Assembly (NCBI GenBank): GCA_030628905.1
Contig: DAOVQB010000046.1
Span: 1-24,653, forward strand
Direction: 5' to 3'
DNA from: DAOVQB01 sp023128935
Lineage (GTDB): Bacteria > Eisenbacteria > RBG-16-71-46 > CAIMUX01 > WJJG01
Length of the DNA stretch: 24,653 nucleotides
Below, in pieces: positions 7,925 to 15,382 of this stretch. The notes beneath the pieces are model-generated. The model was not told the DNA's origin, did not search any database, and saw only the letters and a list, made by a program, of their open reading frames with translations. The number at the start of each line of letters is the position of its first letter. Position 1 is the first letter of the stretch. A program made the position numbers and the translations under genes.

Positions 7925-9377
7925 ATGGCACTTATCCTGGGGCGGGAGAGGGAGAAGGCGCTACTGACACAGATCAAATCATCTCGCGAGCCAGAGTTCG
8001 TAGCGGTATATGGCCGGCGGCGCGTCGGGAAAACCTTCCTTATCAGCGAGTTCTATGGGGGCGAGAGTGTGTACTTCGAGTTGACCGGTTTGCTCGATGG
8101 GAAACTGCACGACCAACTGGCGAATTTCGCTGACGCGTGCAGCCGCTGCTTCTCCAGCGAATTGCCAGTTGCCGTCCCCTGTAGCTGGCGGGAAGCGTTT
8201 CGTATCCTGATCACGGCACTCGAGCAACGACCTGTGCGCGGCAAGACCGTCCTCTTCTTCGATGAATTGCCATGGCTTGCTTCGCGGAAATCGGGTTTCC
8301 TGCAAGCGCTGGGCTATTTTTGGAATTCCTGGGCCTCCAAGCGGAAAGATTTGATTCTGGTGATCTGTGGTTCCGCAGCATCCTGGATGCTGCAGAAGGT
8401 TGTTTACGACAAGGGCGGCCTACACAATCGGGTGACGCGCAGGATTCGTCTGATGCCGTTCACTCTCAGCGAGACAGAGCAGTTCCTCAAAGCGCGCAAA
8501 GTGCGCCTGGACCGGCACCAGATCCTAGAGCTCTATATGGCGATGGGGGGCATTCCCCACTACCTGCGCCAGGTTCAACCTGGTTACTCAGCGGCGCAGA
8601 CAATTGATGCGATGTGTTTCTCATCGGACGGATTTCTCTCTGATGAGTTCGAGCGCTTGTATGCATCCCTATATGATGATCATGAGGTCTATATTCGGAT
8701 AGTGGAATCCCTTGCGCGATGGCCGTTCGGGATATGCCCGCGGGGAACTACTGCAAGCCGCCAACCTTCCGTCCGGAGGAACCAGCACTAAGGTCCTGTC
8801 TGCCCTGGAGGAATCTGGCTTCATTGCCAAGCATATACCACTAGGGAAGCGCGCGAACGAAGGGTTGTTCCGACTGACGGATGAGTACTCTCTTTTCTAC
8901 CTGACCTGGATTCGGAAGGCGCGTCGGGCGTCACGCCGCAATCGCACAGAGGGGCACTGGATGCAGCGGCGCAATTCGCCGTCATGGCGTGCGTGGTCGG
9001 GCTACGCATTCGAAGAGGTCTGCTGGAAGCACATCCATGGACTGAAACAGGGGCTCGGTATTGGCGGTGTCAGGACCGAGGAGTCGGTTTGGCGCTGTTC
9101 GGGAGAAGGCACGGCGGCGGGCTGTCAGATCGATCTCCTGATCGACCGGGATGATGGGTGCATCACGGTGTGTGAAATGAAATACAGTCAATCGCCTTTC
9201 GCGATAACCAAGGCCTACGCCAAGGATCTTCGGAGGAAGGTTGAGGTCTTCAAGTCACGAACGGGGACGCGGAAAAATGTGTTCCTCACAATGGTGACAA
9301 CGAACGGAATTCGCCGCAACATCTACTCCGAGGAGCTGGTCTCGAATCAGTTGACCTTGGATGATCTGTTCCTATAA
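7925..9377 (+). pseudogene. AAA ATPase with DUF234 PD-(D/E)XK-type C-terminal domain, frameshifted
   Basis: The first part (frame ending 8791) is an archaeal/bacterial COG1672-type ATPase: MALILGRERE start, Walker A YGRRRVGKT (residues 29-37), Walker B VLFFDELPWL (109-118), CGSAASWM (148-155) and the LMPFTLSE motif. The rest continues in another frame (RSGYARGELLQAANLPSGG, winged-helix-like, to the stop at 9377). Removing one base around 8720 (CTTGCGCGA[T]GGC) joins them into a 483-aa protein, normal for the family. The C-terminal DUF234 domain shows CQIDLLIDRDDG ... VCEMKYS, i.e. D403, E417-x-K419 in joined numbering, a PD-(D/E)XK nuclease-like pattern. Such genes are common accessory or mobile genes of unsettled function. 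The TAGGAGGG ribosome site and TATAAT promoter are intact, so decay is recent or the shift is a sequencing error. Confidence 0.8.
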
Positions 9378-9415
9378 GCCCGCGGCCTATGAGCCCGCGG
9401 TCTATAAGCCTGCGG
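9371..9415. repeat. three 15-bp tandem repeats over the ATPase-nuclease stop codon
   Basis: Units are CCTATAAGCCCGCGG (9371-9385), CCTATGAGCCCGCGG (9386-9400) and TCTATAAGCCTGCGG (9401-9415). The first includes the real stop TAA (9375-9377). The other two place TGA and TAA in the same frame, giving three consecutive in-frame stops. GCCCGC at 9393-9398 can pair with GCGGGC at 9412-9417, so a terminator role is possible, though no T-run follows. Confidence 0.75.
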
Positions 9416-9716
9416 GCGACCACAGGTGTTCGCGCAGGTCGCATCATGGCTGGGCTGGGCCCACGGGGCACGGCGAGGAGTTACGCTGAAAAGGCCCTTC
9501 GAGCAACACACGCCAGTATTGAACGATGCCCGGCTCGATTCCGAGAAGCCCACCTGTGGTTGCCTCCGGCGCGCAGCCTCACGGCACGCGGCTCCACAGA
9601 CGCGCATGACGTCCGTACATGACCCCGGAGCAATCTTTTAGGATGGGACAATGCGAGCCCATTGGCGTATGATTGCTTGGGACTACAAGCCTTAAGCCCT
9701 CCAGACCTCTTGCCAC
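9416..9716. other. intergenic region, no gene seen
   Basis: About 300 bp of GC-rich sequence separates the ATPase-nuclease from the aminotransferase gene. Open frames exist on both strands, but none has a ribosome site or recognisable protein pattern. I could not place a convincing promoter; TATGAT near 9667 is a weak -10 candidate. CTCG-ATTC-CGAG near 9535 is a short hairpin and not a tRNA arm. Confidence 0.35.
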
Positions 9717-9722
9717 AGGAGG
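9717..9722 (+). promoter_or_regulatory. ribosome binding site that sets the aminotransferase start at 9729
   Basis: AGGAGG lies directly against an ATG at 9723, too close to serve it, but 6 bases before the in-frame ATG at 9729. The second ATG is therefore the likely start, giving a protein beginning MARKHSTKKRR with a typical Tat n-region. Confidence 0.7.
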
Positions 9723-9728
9723 ATGATC

Positions 9729-11171
9729 ATGGCCAGGAAGCATTCCACCAAGAAGCGTCGCTCCGGCATTTCCAGGCGGACCTTCTTCGGGGCAGCTGCC
9801 GGAAGTGCCGCCCTCCCTTTCCTTCGCCCGATGCCCGCTATCGCTGAGAACCGTTTCCGATCCTCGATGCTCCGGGATTATGTTGGGCGGCTCTGCTTCA
9901 ACGAGAACCCGCTCGGGCCGTCCCCGGAAGCCATGACGGCGATTCACGACCAGGTGAGCATGGGCCACCGCTATTCCGACTGGTACGCCGAGTCGCTCAG
10001 AGGCGACCTCGCCGAACTGCATGGCGTCTCATCGTCAGAGGTAATCGCGGGTTGCGGGGCGACGGAGATCCTGCGCCTTTGCGCTCACGCCTTTGCCGAC
10101 CCTGCCGGCAATGTGGTCTGTCCCTATCCTTCGTACGGGCAGTTCGCAGGCGATTCCAATTTCCTTGGGGCATCGGTGAGGTATGCGGCCCTTGATGAGG
10201 ACTACCGAGTGGATCTGGCCACGGTCGCCGCGGAAGTCGACAACGACACGACAGCTGTCTGTATCACCAATGCCAACAATCCGACCGGTCCTGTGCTTCC
10301 CGCTGCCGATATCGCCGCATTCGTCGACTCACTTCCCTCACACGTCACGGTGCTCATCGACGAGGCCTACCACGAATACATCCACGACCCAGGTTATGAG
10401 TCGGCGATGGAGCTCGCTCGCCTGGGCAAGAACGTTGTCGTCATTCGGACGTTCTCAAAGGTCTTCGGACTTGCCGGGATCCGCATCGGTTATGCGGTTG
10501 GGAAGACTGAGTTGATCACGAGCATGAGATCCTGGCAATTGTACGCGACGGTTAACTGCTTGGGGCTTGCGGGCTCCCGTGCGGCCCTCACGGACAGTCA
10601 GCACGTCACCGACACCGTCGACCTGTGTGATCAAACCAAGGCATACTGTTTCACGGAACTCGATGCGATGGGTGTCGAGTACATCCCATCGGAGACCAAC
10701 TTCTTCATGGCCCATGTTGGTGACGGCTCTCACGTGGCTTCGGAGCTGGCCGCCAGAGGGATCCTGGTGAGATGTGGCTGGGGCATGCCCGAGCACATCC
10801 GCGTCTCCACCGGCACGATGCAGGAAATGCAGGACTTCATCACAGCCCTGGCTGAGATCTTGGGGACCGCGGGTGCAGGCGAGGTGCTCATTCCCAAGAC
10901 GACCGCGCTGGATGGCAACTACCCGAATCCCGCCCGGGGCAAGACGCGCATCTCCTACTCAATAGCCAGACCAGGGCCGGTATTACTGCAGGTGTTCGAC
11001 ATCCATGGCCGCTTGATCAAAACGATCGTCAATGAGTCCAAATCCCCTGGACGCTATGCGCTCAGCTGGAACGGAACTGATCAGAGAGGCGCGCCGGTTG
11101 CCGCGGGATCCTATTTCTACCGGTTGAAGGCCGGCGATACTGTCCAGACCCGGCGGCTGATCTTGTTGTAA
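9729..11171 (+). CDS. Tat-exported HisC-like PLP aminotransferase with C-terminal FlgD-like sorting domain
   Basis: The 480-aa protein starts with a twin-arginine signal (S15-R16-R17-T-F-F followed by a weakly hydrophobic Ala-rich stretch and an AIA site near residue 39). Residues ~50-378 are a fold-type I aminotransferase closest to histidinol-phosphate aminotransferases: FNENPLGPSP, GCGATEIL, NNPTG (183-187), DEAY (D211 to pair with the PLP ring nitrogen), TFSKVFGLAGIRIGY with the PLP lysine K244, and HIRVSTGT with the substrate-carboxylate arginine R358. Residues ~396-480 form a FlgD/T9SS-like beta domain (GNYPNPARGKT, VFDIHGRLI, SWNGTDQRGAPVAAGSYFY, RRLILL). Tat export would allow PLP to be loaded before export. 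No his genes adjoin it, so a role in histidine synthesis is unlikely. The substrate is unknown. Confidence 0.9.
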   Translation: MARKHSTKKRRSGISRRTFFGAAAGSAALPFLRPMPAIAENRFRSSMLRDYVGRLCFNENPLGPSPEAMTAIHDQVSMGHRYSDWYAESLRGDLAELHGVSSSEVIAGCGATEILRLCAHAFADPAGNVVCPYPSYGQFAGDSNFLGASVRYAALDEDYRVDLATVAAEVDNDTTAVCITNANNPTGPVLPAADIAAFVDSLPSHVTVLIDEAYHEYIHDPGYESAMELARLGKNVVVIRTFSKVFGLAGIRIGYAVGKTELITSMRSWQLYATVNCLGLAGSRAALTDSQHVTDTVDLCDQTKAYCFTELDAMGVEYIPSETNFFMAHVGDGSHVASELAARGILVRCGWGMPEHIRVSTGTMQEMQDFITALAEILGTAGAGEVLIPKTTALDGNYPNPARGKTRISYSIARPGPVLLQVFDIHGRLIKTIVNESKSPGRYALSWNGTDQRGAPVAAGSYFYRLKAGDTVQTRRLILL

Positions 11172-11217
11172 GCATAGACTCCGTTGTAGGCACGCACTCC
11201 GGTAGGCGCACACTCCA
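11168..11217. repeat. three imperfect 16-18-bp repeats over the aminotransferase stop codon
   Basis: Units begin GTAAGCATAGACTCCG (11168), GTAGGCACGCACTCCG (11186) and GTAGGCGCACACTCCA (11202). The first carries the gene's TAA stop (11169-11171). This mirrors the triplicated stop region at 9371-9415, with unrelated sequence. Confidence 0.6.
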
Positions 11218-11335
11218 TGGATGGAGCCCCGGTGCATGCCTTGAGATTTTTCGCGCGGCGTTCTGGTCGATAGGGTGAGCCAGGACGAGTACGTCTGCAA
11301 GGAGTTACGGGTTTTCGCGGACTACGGGCAGGCAA

Positions 11336-11494
11336 CCCGGGCACGTTTGGTGCCCCGGGGCGCTCGGCCAGAAACGGGCACGAAATTGACATATGGCCTG
11401 TTTCGTGCCCGCAACGTGGACAAGAGAATGGGCACGAAATTGACATATAGCTCGTTTCGTGCCCGGGATGTAGGCAAGAGAACGGGCACGAAAT
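11336..11494. repeat. 54-bp tandem array of long palindromes upstream of an ATPase remnant
   Basis: Two full palindromes have arms CGGGCACGAAA / TTTCGTGCCCG at 11375-11385/11401-11411, and GGGCACGAAA / TTTCGTGCCC at 11430-11439/11455-11464. Both have 15-base loops starting TTGACATAT. A third left arm is at 11483-11493. The period is exactly 54 bases, with a conserved CAAGAGAA in the spacer. A shorter relative, CCCGGGCACG-TTTG-GTGCCCCGGG, precedes them at about 11336-11359. TTGACA looks like a -35 box, but no -10 lies 16-18 bp downstream. Because 54 is a multiple of three, open frames run through it on both strands; I do not regard these as genes. The array ends 25 bp before the truncated ATPase start. 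Confidence 0.85.
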
Positions 11495-11519
11495 CGCGAT
11501 CCGTCAAAGGGATTATGGC

Positions 11520-11598
11520 ATGTTTGTCGGACGAGAACAGCATCTACGGGATCTGAAGCGCCTGATGCGCAGTGGAGAAGTGCGCAGTGGCATCCTCG
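11520..11598 (+). pseudogene. 5' fragment of a second AAA ATPase (COG1672/DUF234-like) gene
   Basis: From ATG 11520 the frame reads MFVGREQHLRDLKRLMRSGE and then VRSGIL, the usual start of this ATPase family (MFVGRExELxxLxxLxxSG..., next expected xxVYGRRRVGKT). Compare the intact N-terminus at 7925, MALILGREREKALLTQI. The match stops after codon 26 (about 11597). The frame then runs a few codons into the 3' end of the convergent glycosidase gene and stops at 11612. Everything from Walker A onward is missing. The break lies within a few bases of the glycosidase stop codon, so a deletion or rearrangement joined the two. No strong ribosome site precedes ATG 11520 (AAAGGGATT is weak). Confidence 0.6.
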
Positions 11599-11601
11599 AC
11601 C

Positions 11602-14600
11602 CTACCGAATGACATGGATCTTGCGGGCCACCCGATCCTGGCCGGACCGGACCTCGAACAAGTAGACTCCCTCGGGGAGAGGACGCCCCCCGTCATCAGT
11701 TCTATCCCATACAAAGATCCCGCGGCCGTCCGGAAGCACCCAGGGTCCGAGCGACCTCAACTTGCGCCCCAGCGGGTCGTAAACGGCGCCAACTGCGGCC
11801 GCCGGCGCCTCAACCATGAAGCTCACAAGCCCGCGCGACGGGTTGGGGCGGATCTGCAGCGATAAGGCGGCCGGCTGCGGATCGGGCGACCCTGGGCCAA
11901 GCTCTACTGCCAAAGGCCGATTGCGTGGGCTTCTGGCAATCACGCTCTCGATCGTGATCGCACCGGGGGCCTGCCCTTCAGGAAAGACCAACACGGCCAG
12001 GACATGCTCGCCTCCGGCAAGTGCTCGGGGACCAAGCCTGACGGCACTCAGCTCCAACACGCCGGACTCAGGTCGCGCCGCATGGAACCATCCCCCATTA
12101 CTCCAGTCCTCGCCCGGGCGAACCTCCGGGGGAGTATCTCCCTGCCAGTGGATCCGGGCGTGGATCCCCTGGAGCCAGATGTTGCCGAGGGAAAGGCGGA
12201 TGACCTGCGTAAGGCCGGGGGCCATTGGGTTTGCATCCTCGATCCACACACGCACGGCACCTGTTTTACCCACGCCGCCCCCAGTCCGCAGGAGATCACT
12301 TCCCCCATCGAAGCTCAGCGCAAAGATCATTAGATCCTCGAACCCGATATACCCGTCCGTGAGCGGCAGCCCGTGTTTGGTCTGGTCATCGGTAGGGCCG
12401 ATATCGGTCTCGGGCAGGAATCCCGGCTCGCCGGTCGCGGTTAGAAAGGTTCCCGAGAAGGTGTTGAGGTCGTAGAAGCCCACCCCGCCATTCTCATCGA
12501 AGTCACCGAGGTGATAGCTCAGCGCCCGGTCACGCGCTCCCGGATCCCCTAACGCCGGGAGCCAGTTGCATCCGATCGTGAAGGCGGCGTAGTAGTACAT
12601 GTCTCGGGTCAGTGGGCCATCGGCCAGGGTGGTGGTGCCGGGTGACAGCTCCGCGATCAGCAACCAACCACCGGCGATCGCCTCATCCTCCGTAGCCGGC
12701 CAGGCGGGCACGACGCCCCCGCCATCGTCATACAGCGGATAGCCACCCACCCCCTGGCGGTAGATGCGCACCCCGCGTATGTTATCAGGCTCAGTCCAGG
12801 ACAGATCGATGAACCCTTCCACTTGATCTCTGGTCACCGCCTGAAACGAGGTCACATTGTCCGGCGGTGTGGTGTCGATGAGCGCCTCGGCGGCATCCAT
12901 GATGATCGTGATCGTCGATTCGTCCGCCGGGTAGTAAACGCCGTAGCCGTCATAGTCAGGATAAGCGTCGTGGTAGAGGATCCAGAAGAGGGCCCCGGCG
13001 CCAGACTGGGTGCGGAAGGCTTCAAAGATCGACTCGAAGAGCTGGTCGCGCGCAATCGTTGTTCCCCCTCCCTCTCTGTATAAGCCGAATTCCCCGATGA
13101 AGACCGGCTTGCCTACAGCACCATGGGCGGCAGTGATGTGGTCGTTGACCCAGGTCATGCTCTGGCTGTGCGTCCAATTGCCCCAGTTGTTGGGCCAGAG
13201 GTGGAAGGTACAGAAGTCGATGTCGGCAACCTGGTGGTTGGCGATGAAGTCCGTCCCCTGGCTGCCGTTCTGGTACCAGGGACCACTACCATAGTTAAAG
13301 AACCCCTCCTGGCCTGTCGTCAGTAGATGGTTCGCGTCGATGGACTTGTAGTACGGCGCCATCTCCTCGATCCAGGTCTGTAGTGTGCTGCAGGTAGGGT
13401 CGGACTGGCAGCGCGTCTCATTGGCCAGTTCCCAGGCCAGGATCGTGGGATCGTCCTTGTAGGCGATGCCAGTGATCGTGTTGATCCGGTTCAGAACAGC
13501 GGAGACGTGATCCTTGTACATCTGCCGGCAGGTGGCGTGGGTGTAGAAGTCGTCGTGCTGGGTGGGCGCGCCGCTCATCAGGGCATACATGTCGGCACCG
13601 TGCGCGGCGAGCACTGCCAGCGTGGTGGTATCCGAGTCATAGACGCTGTACCAGCCCTGGTGCTCATGGGGAGGATCGCCGATCCATGGGTCTCCTGGAT
13701 TCCAGAAGCTGCCATACGGCTCCAACGGACGGCCTTCTCCTGCCCAAGCCCAAAAGTTGTCACCCCCGGCCGGCCCATTGCCAGCGGCTGAGGTGAGGAT
13801 CTCATCGAACATCGCCGCATAGAACTGGTCGCGGTACTGCGTGCTGGCTGCCGGATCGTAGCTGCCGCCGTCGCGCGCCAACCCAAATTCCTCGAGGACC
13901 ATGGGCTTGCCCAAGGTCTGAGCCTGGGCTTCGTGGTTGTTGAAGTAGCTGCGCGCGTTGGATTCGGCTAAGGCGTAGCCCGAGGGATTGCCCGGATCGT
14001 ACCAACCCCAGTTCTGCGGCCAGATGTGAATCGTTGTGTAGTCGATGTCTGGCCCGTCGTGATTGGCATCGAAATCCAAGCCGTTCCAGGAAGGCCAGGG
14101 TGTGTCGCCCTCGCAGCCAGTGGTCACGAGGTGATTGGTATCCAGAGACTTGATGTAGGCCGCAGTGGCATCGATCCAGATATTGAAGTTGGCGGCATTG
14201 GTGTGGAACCCGCGCGGCTCGTTGCCCAACTCCCAGGCCATGATGGTGGGATCGTCCTTGTAGGATTCGCCTGTGTAAGTGTTTTCGCGGTTGGCAATGA
14301 AACTGATGTGGTCGCGGAAGTCCTGCATCGCCCCGCTATTCGAGTAGAAGGAGGCCGCATATTCCTGGTAGAGGTTCCAGTCGCCGCCCGGCTCGGGTGG
14401 GGGATAGGGAATCGCGCCCCCGCCGTTCCAGCTGACGTACTGCGCCATACCTCCTGACCAGGGCCAAAAGTTGTTGAGGCACATGATGGCCTTCATCCCT
14501 CGTTCGCCCATCGCCCACAACAGGTAGTCGAGACCGTCGAGCACCTGAGCGTCGTAGACGCCGGGTGAGGTCTGAAGCGAGGGAACCATGCGCCAGGGTT

Positions 14601-15312
14601 CGGTGTCGGGCCCCTCGGATCCGGCCATGATCCGCAGGTTGGAGATGCCGTTGCTCCAGAGCTGATCGAGCTCGCGGTCCAAGCGCTCCCGATCCCCGCC
14701 CGCCCCGGTGGATGCGAGATTCAGTCCGTACCAGAAATTGGTGCCCGTGTAGTAGTAGGACGAGCCGTCCAGCTCAAAATGCGTGCCGCTCACTGTGACG
14801 AAGGCATCGGTCGGGAGCGGCGGGGACGTCCGGGCCCACTCGATATACTGGTTCATGCCGCCGTAGTCATCCCAATTGTTAATGAGCGGGAGAACCAGCT
14901 TCAGCCCCACCGAATCCGCCTTGGCGATGACCCAGTCGAGCGCCTGGAAGACGGTTTCGTCGTAGACCCCGGGCGCCGTCTGGAGCGCGTTCCACTGGCC
15001 GGCGCCGTCGTTGAAGGCCCAAGTCCGCAGCACCGTGCAGTTCATCATGGCCGCCTCGTCCAGAACCTCAGCGGAGTAGTGCCTCAGTCCCGGGTCGGCT
15101 CCGTAGACCATCAGGTAGTAGCAGTTGGTGCCAACGAACTCGAAGGGGCATCCATCCAGGACCAGTCCGGTGCCCTCGACCTCGACGAAGCCCGTGGCGC
15201 GGCCCGGTGAGGGAGCGATCAGTGTCAGCAGCAGCACCACCGACAGCACCGTTAGCAATGCGGCCCCGCCGCCGTGCTTGCGTCTCGAGAAGTGTGTCGT
15301 GCAGCGTCCCAT
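11602..15312 (-). CDS. secreted GH5 glycosidase (mannanase-like) with one GH5 domain nested inside another
   Basis: This is a 1236-aa secreted enzyme with a signal peptide (1-40). Residues ~42-160 are the first third of a GH5_7-like barrel (VGTNCYYL, LRTWAFNDGAG, INNWDDYGGMNQYIEWA). Residues ~170-577 are a complete second GH5 domain, with acid/base E365 (WELGNEP) and nucleophile E475 (VLEEFG). Residues ~581-812 resume the first barrel exactly where it broke off (HDDFYT, DDPTILAWELANET with E632, FIGEFG with E741). Then follow an fn3-like domain (815-915), a dockerin-like Ca-binding-type region (934-1002), a cohesin-like beta domain (1018-1137) and a FlgD-like sorting domain (1153-1236). GH5_7 enzymes are endo-beta-1,4-mannanases; the substrate here is inferred. 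In the outer site NEP is replaced by NET. GAGAGG lies 11 bases before the ATG. It is the last gene of a three-gene cluster, 70 bp after the previous one. Confidence 0.9.
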   Translation of the reverse strand: MGRCTTHFSRRKHGGGAALLTVLSVVLLLTLIAPSPGRATGFVEVEGTGLVLDGCPFEFVGTNCYYLMVYGADPGLRHYSAEVLDEAAMMNCTVLRTWAFNDGAGQWNALQTAPGVYDETVFQALDWVIAKADSVGLKLVLPLINNWDDYGGMNQYIEWARTSPPLPTDAFVTVSGTHFELDGSSYYYTGTNFWYGLNLASTGAGGDRERLDRELDQLWSNGISNLRIMAGSEGPDTEPWRMVPSLQTSPGVYDAQVLDGLDYLLWAMGERGMKAIMCLNNFWPWSGGMAQYVSWNGGGAIPYPPPEPGGDWNLYQEYAASFYSNSGAMQDFRDHISFIANRENTYTGESYKDDPTIMAWELGNEPRGFHTNAANFNIWIDATAAYIKSLDTNHLVTTGCEGDTPWPSWNGLDFDANHDGPDIDYTTIHIWPQNWGWYDPGNPSGYALAESNARSYFNNHEAQAQTLGKPMVLEEFGLARDGGSYDPAASTQYRDQFYAAMFDEILTSAAGNGPAGGDNFWAWAGEGRPLEPYGSFWNPGDPWIGDPPHEHQGWYSVYDSDTTTLAVLAAHGADMYALMSGAPTQHDDFYTHATCRQMYKDHVSAVLNRINTITGIAYKDDPTILAWELANETRCQSDPTCSTLQTWIEEMAPYYKSIDANHLLTTGQEGFFNYGSGPWYQNGSQGTDFIANHQVADIDFCTFHLWPNNWGNWTHSQSMTWVNDHITAAHGAVGKPVFIGEFGLYREGGGTTIARDQLFESIFEAFRTQSGAGALFWILYHDAYPDYDGYGVYYPADESTITIIMDAAEALIDTTPPDNVTSFQAVTRDQVEGFIDLSWTEPDNIRGVRIYRQGVGGYPLYDDGGGVVPAWPATEDEAIAGGWLLIAELSPGTTTLADGPLTRDMYYYAAFTIGCNWLPALGDPGARDRALSYHLGDFDENGGVGFYDLNTFSGTFLTATGEPGFLPETDIGPTDDQTKHGLPLTDGYIGFEDLMIFALSFDGGSDLLRTGGGVGKTGAVRVWIEDANPMAPGLTQVIRLSLGNIWLQGIHARIHWQGDTPPEVRPGEDWSNGGWFHAARPESGVLELSAVRLGPRALAGGEHVLAVLVFPEGQAPGAITIESVIARSPRNRPLAVELGPGSPDPQPAALSLQIRPNPSRGLVSFMVEAPAAAVGAVYDPLGRKLRSLGPWVLPDGRGIFVWDRTDDGGRPLPEGVYLFEVRSGQDRVARKIHVIR

Positions 15313-15382
15313 CGAACAGTCTACCTCTCTCGTTTAGCCGAGCACTCTCGGTCCCATCCGAACGCGCATTCTCAATCCTATT

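Noticed and set aside
9520..9560. GGCTCGATTCCGAG resembling a tRNA T-arm
   Set aside because: The flanking bases do not form a 5-bp T-stem, acceptor or anticodon arms; only a 4-bp hairpin is present.
11386..11450. Promoters within the palindrome loops (TTGACAT)
   Set aside because: No -10-like hexamer lies 16-18 bp downstream of either copy; only a -35 resemblance.
11275..11556. Plus-strand open frame with 18-residue repeats (GTKLTY..RARN..) and a matching minus-strand frame at 11322-11543
   Set aside because: Both frames are open only because the 54-bp palindromic repeat is a multiple of three. There is no ribosome site or recognisable fold, so I treat the stretch as repeat DNA.
13507..15210. 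Several long plus-strand open frames opposite the GH5 gene (e.g. 14026-14457, 14779-15210)
   Set aside because: They are antisense shadows of a GC-rich coding region whose minus-strand frame has clear GH5 motifs over its full length.
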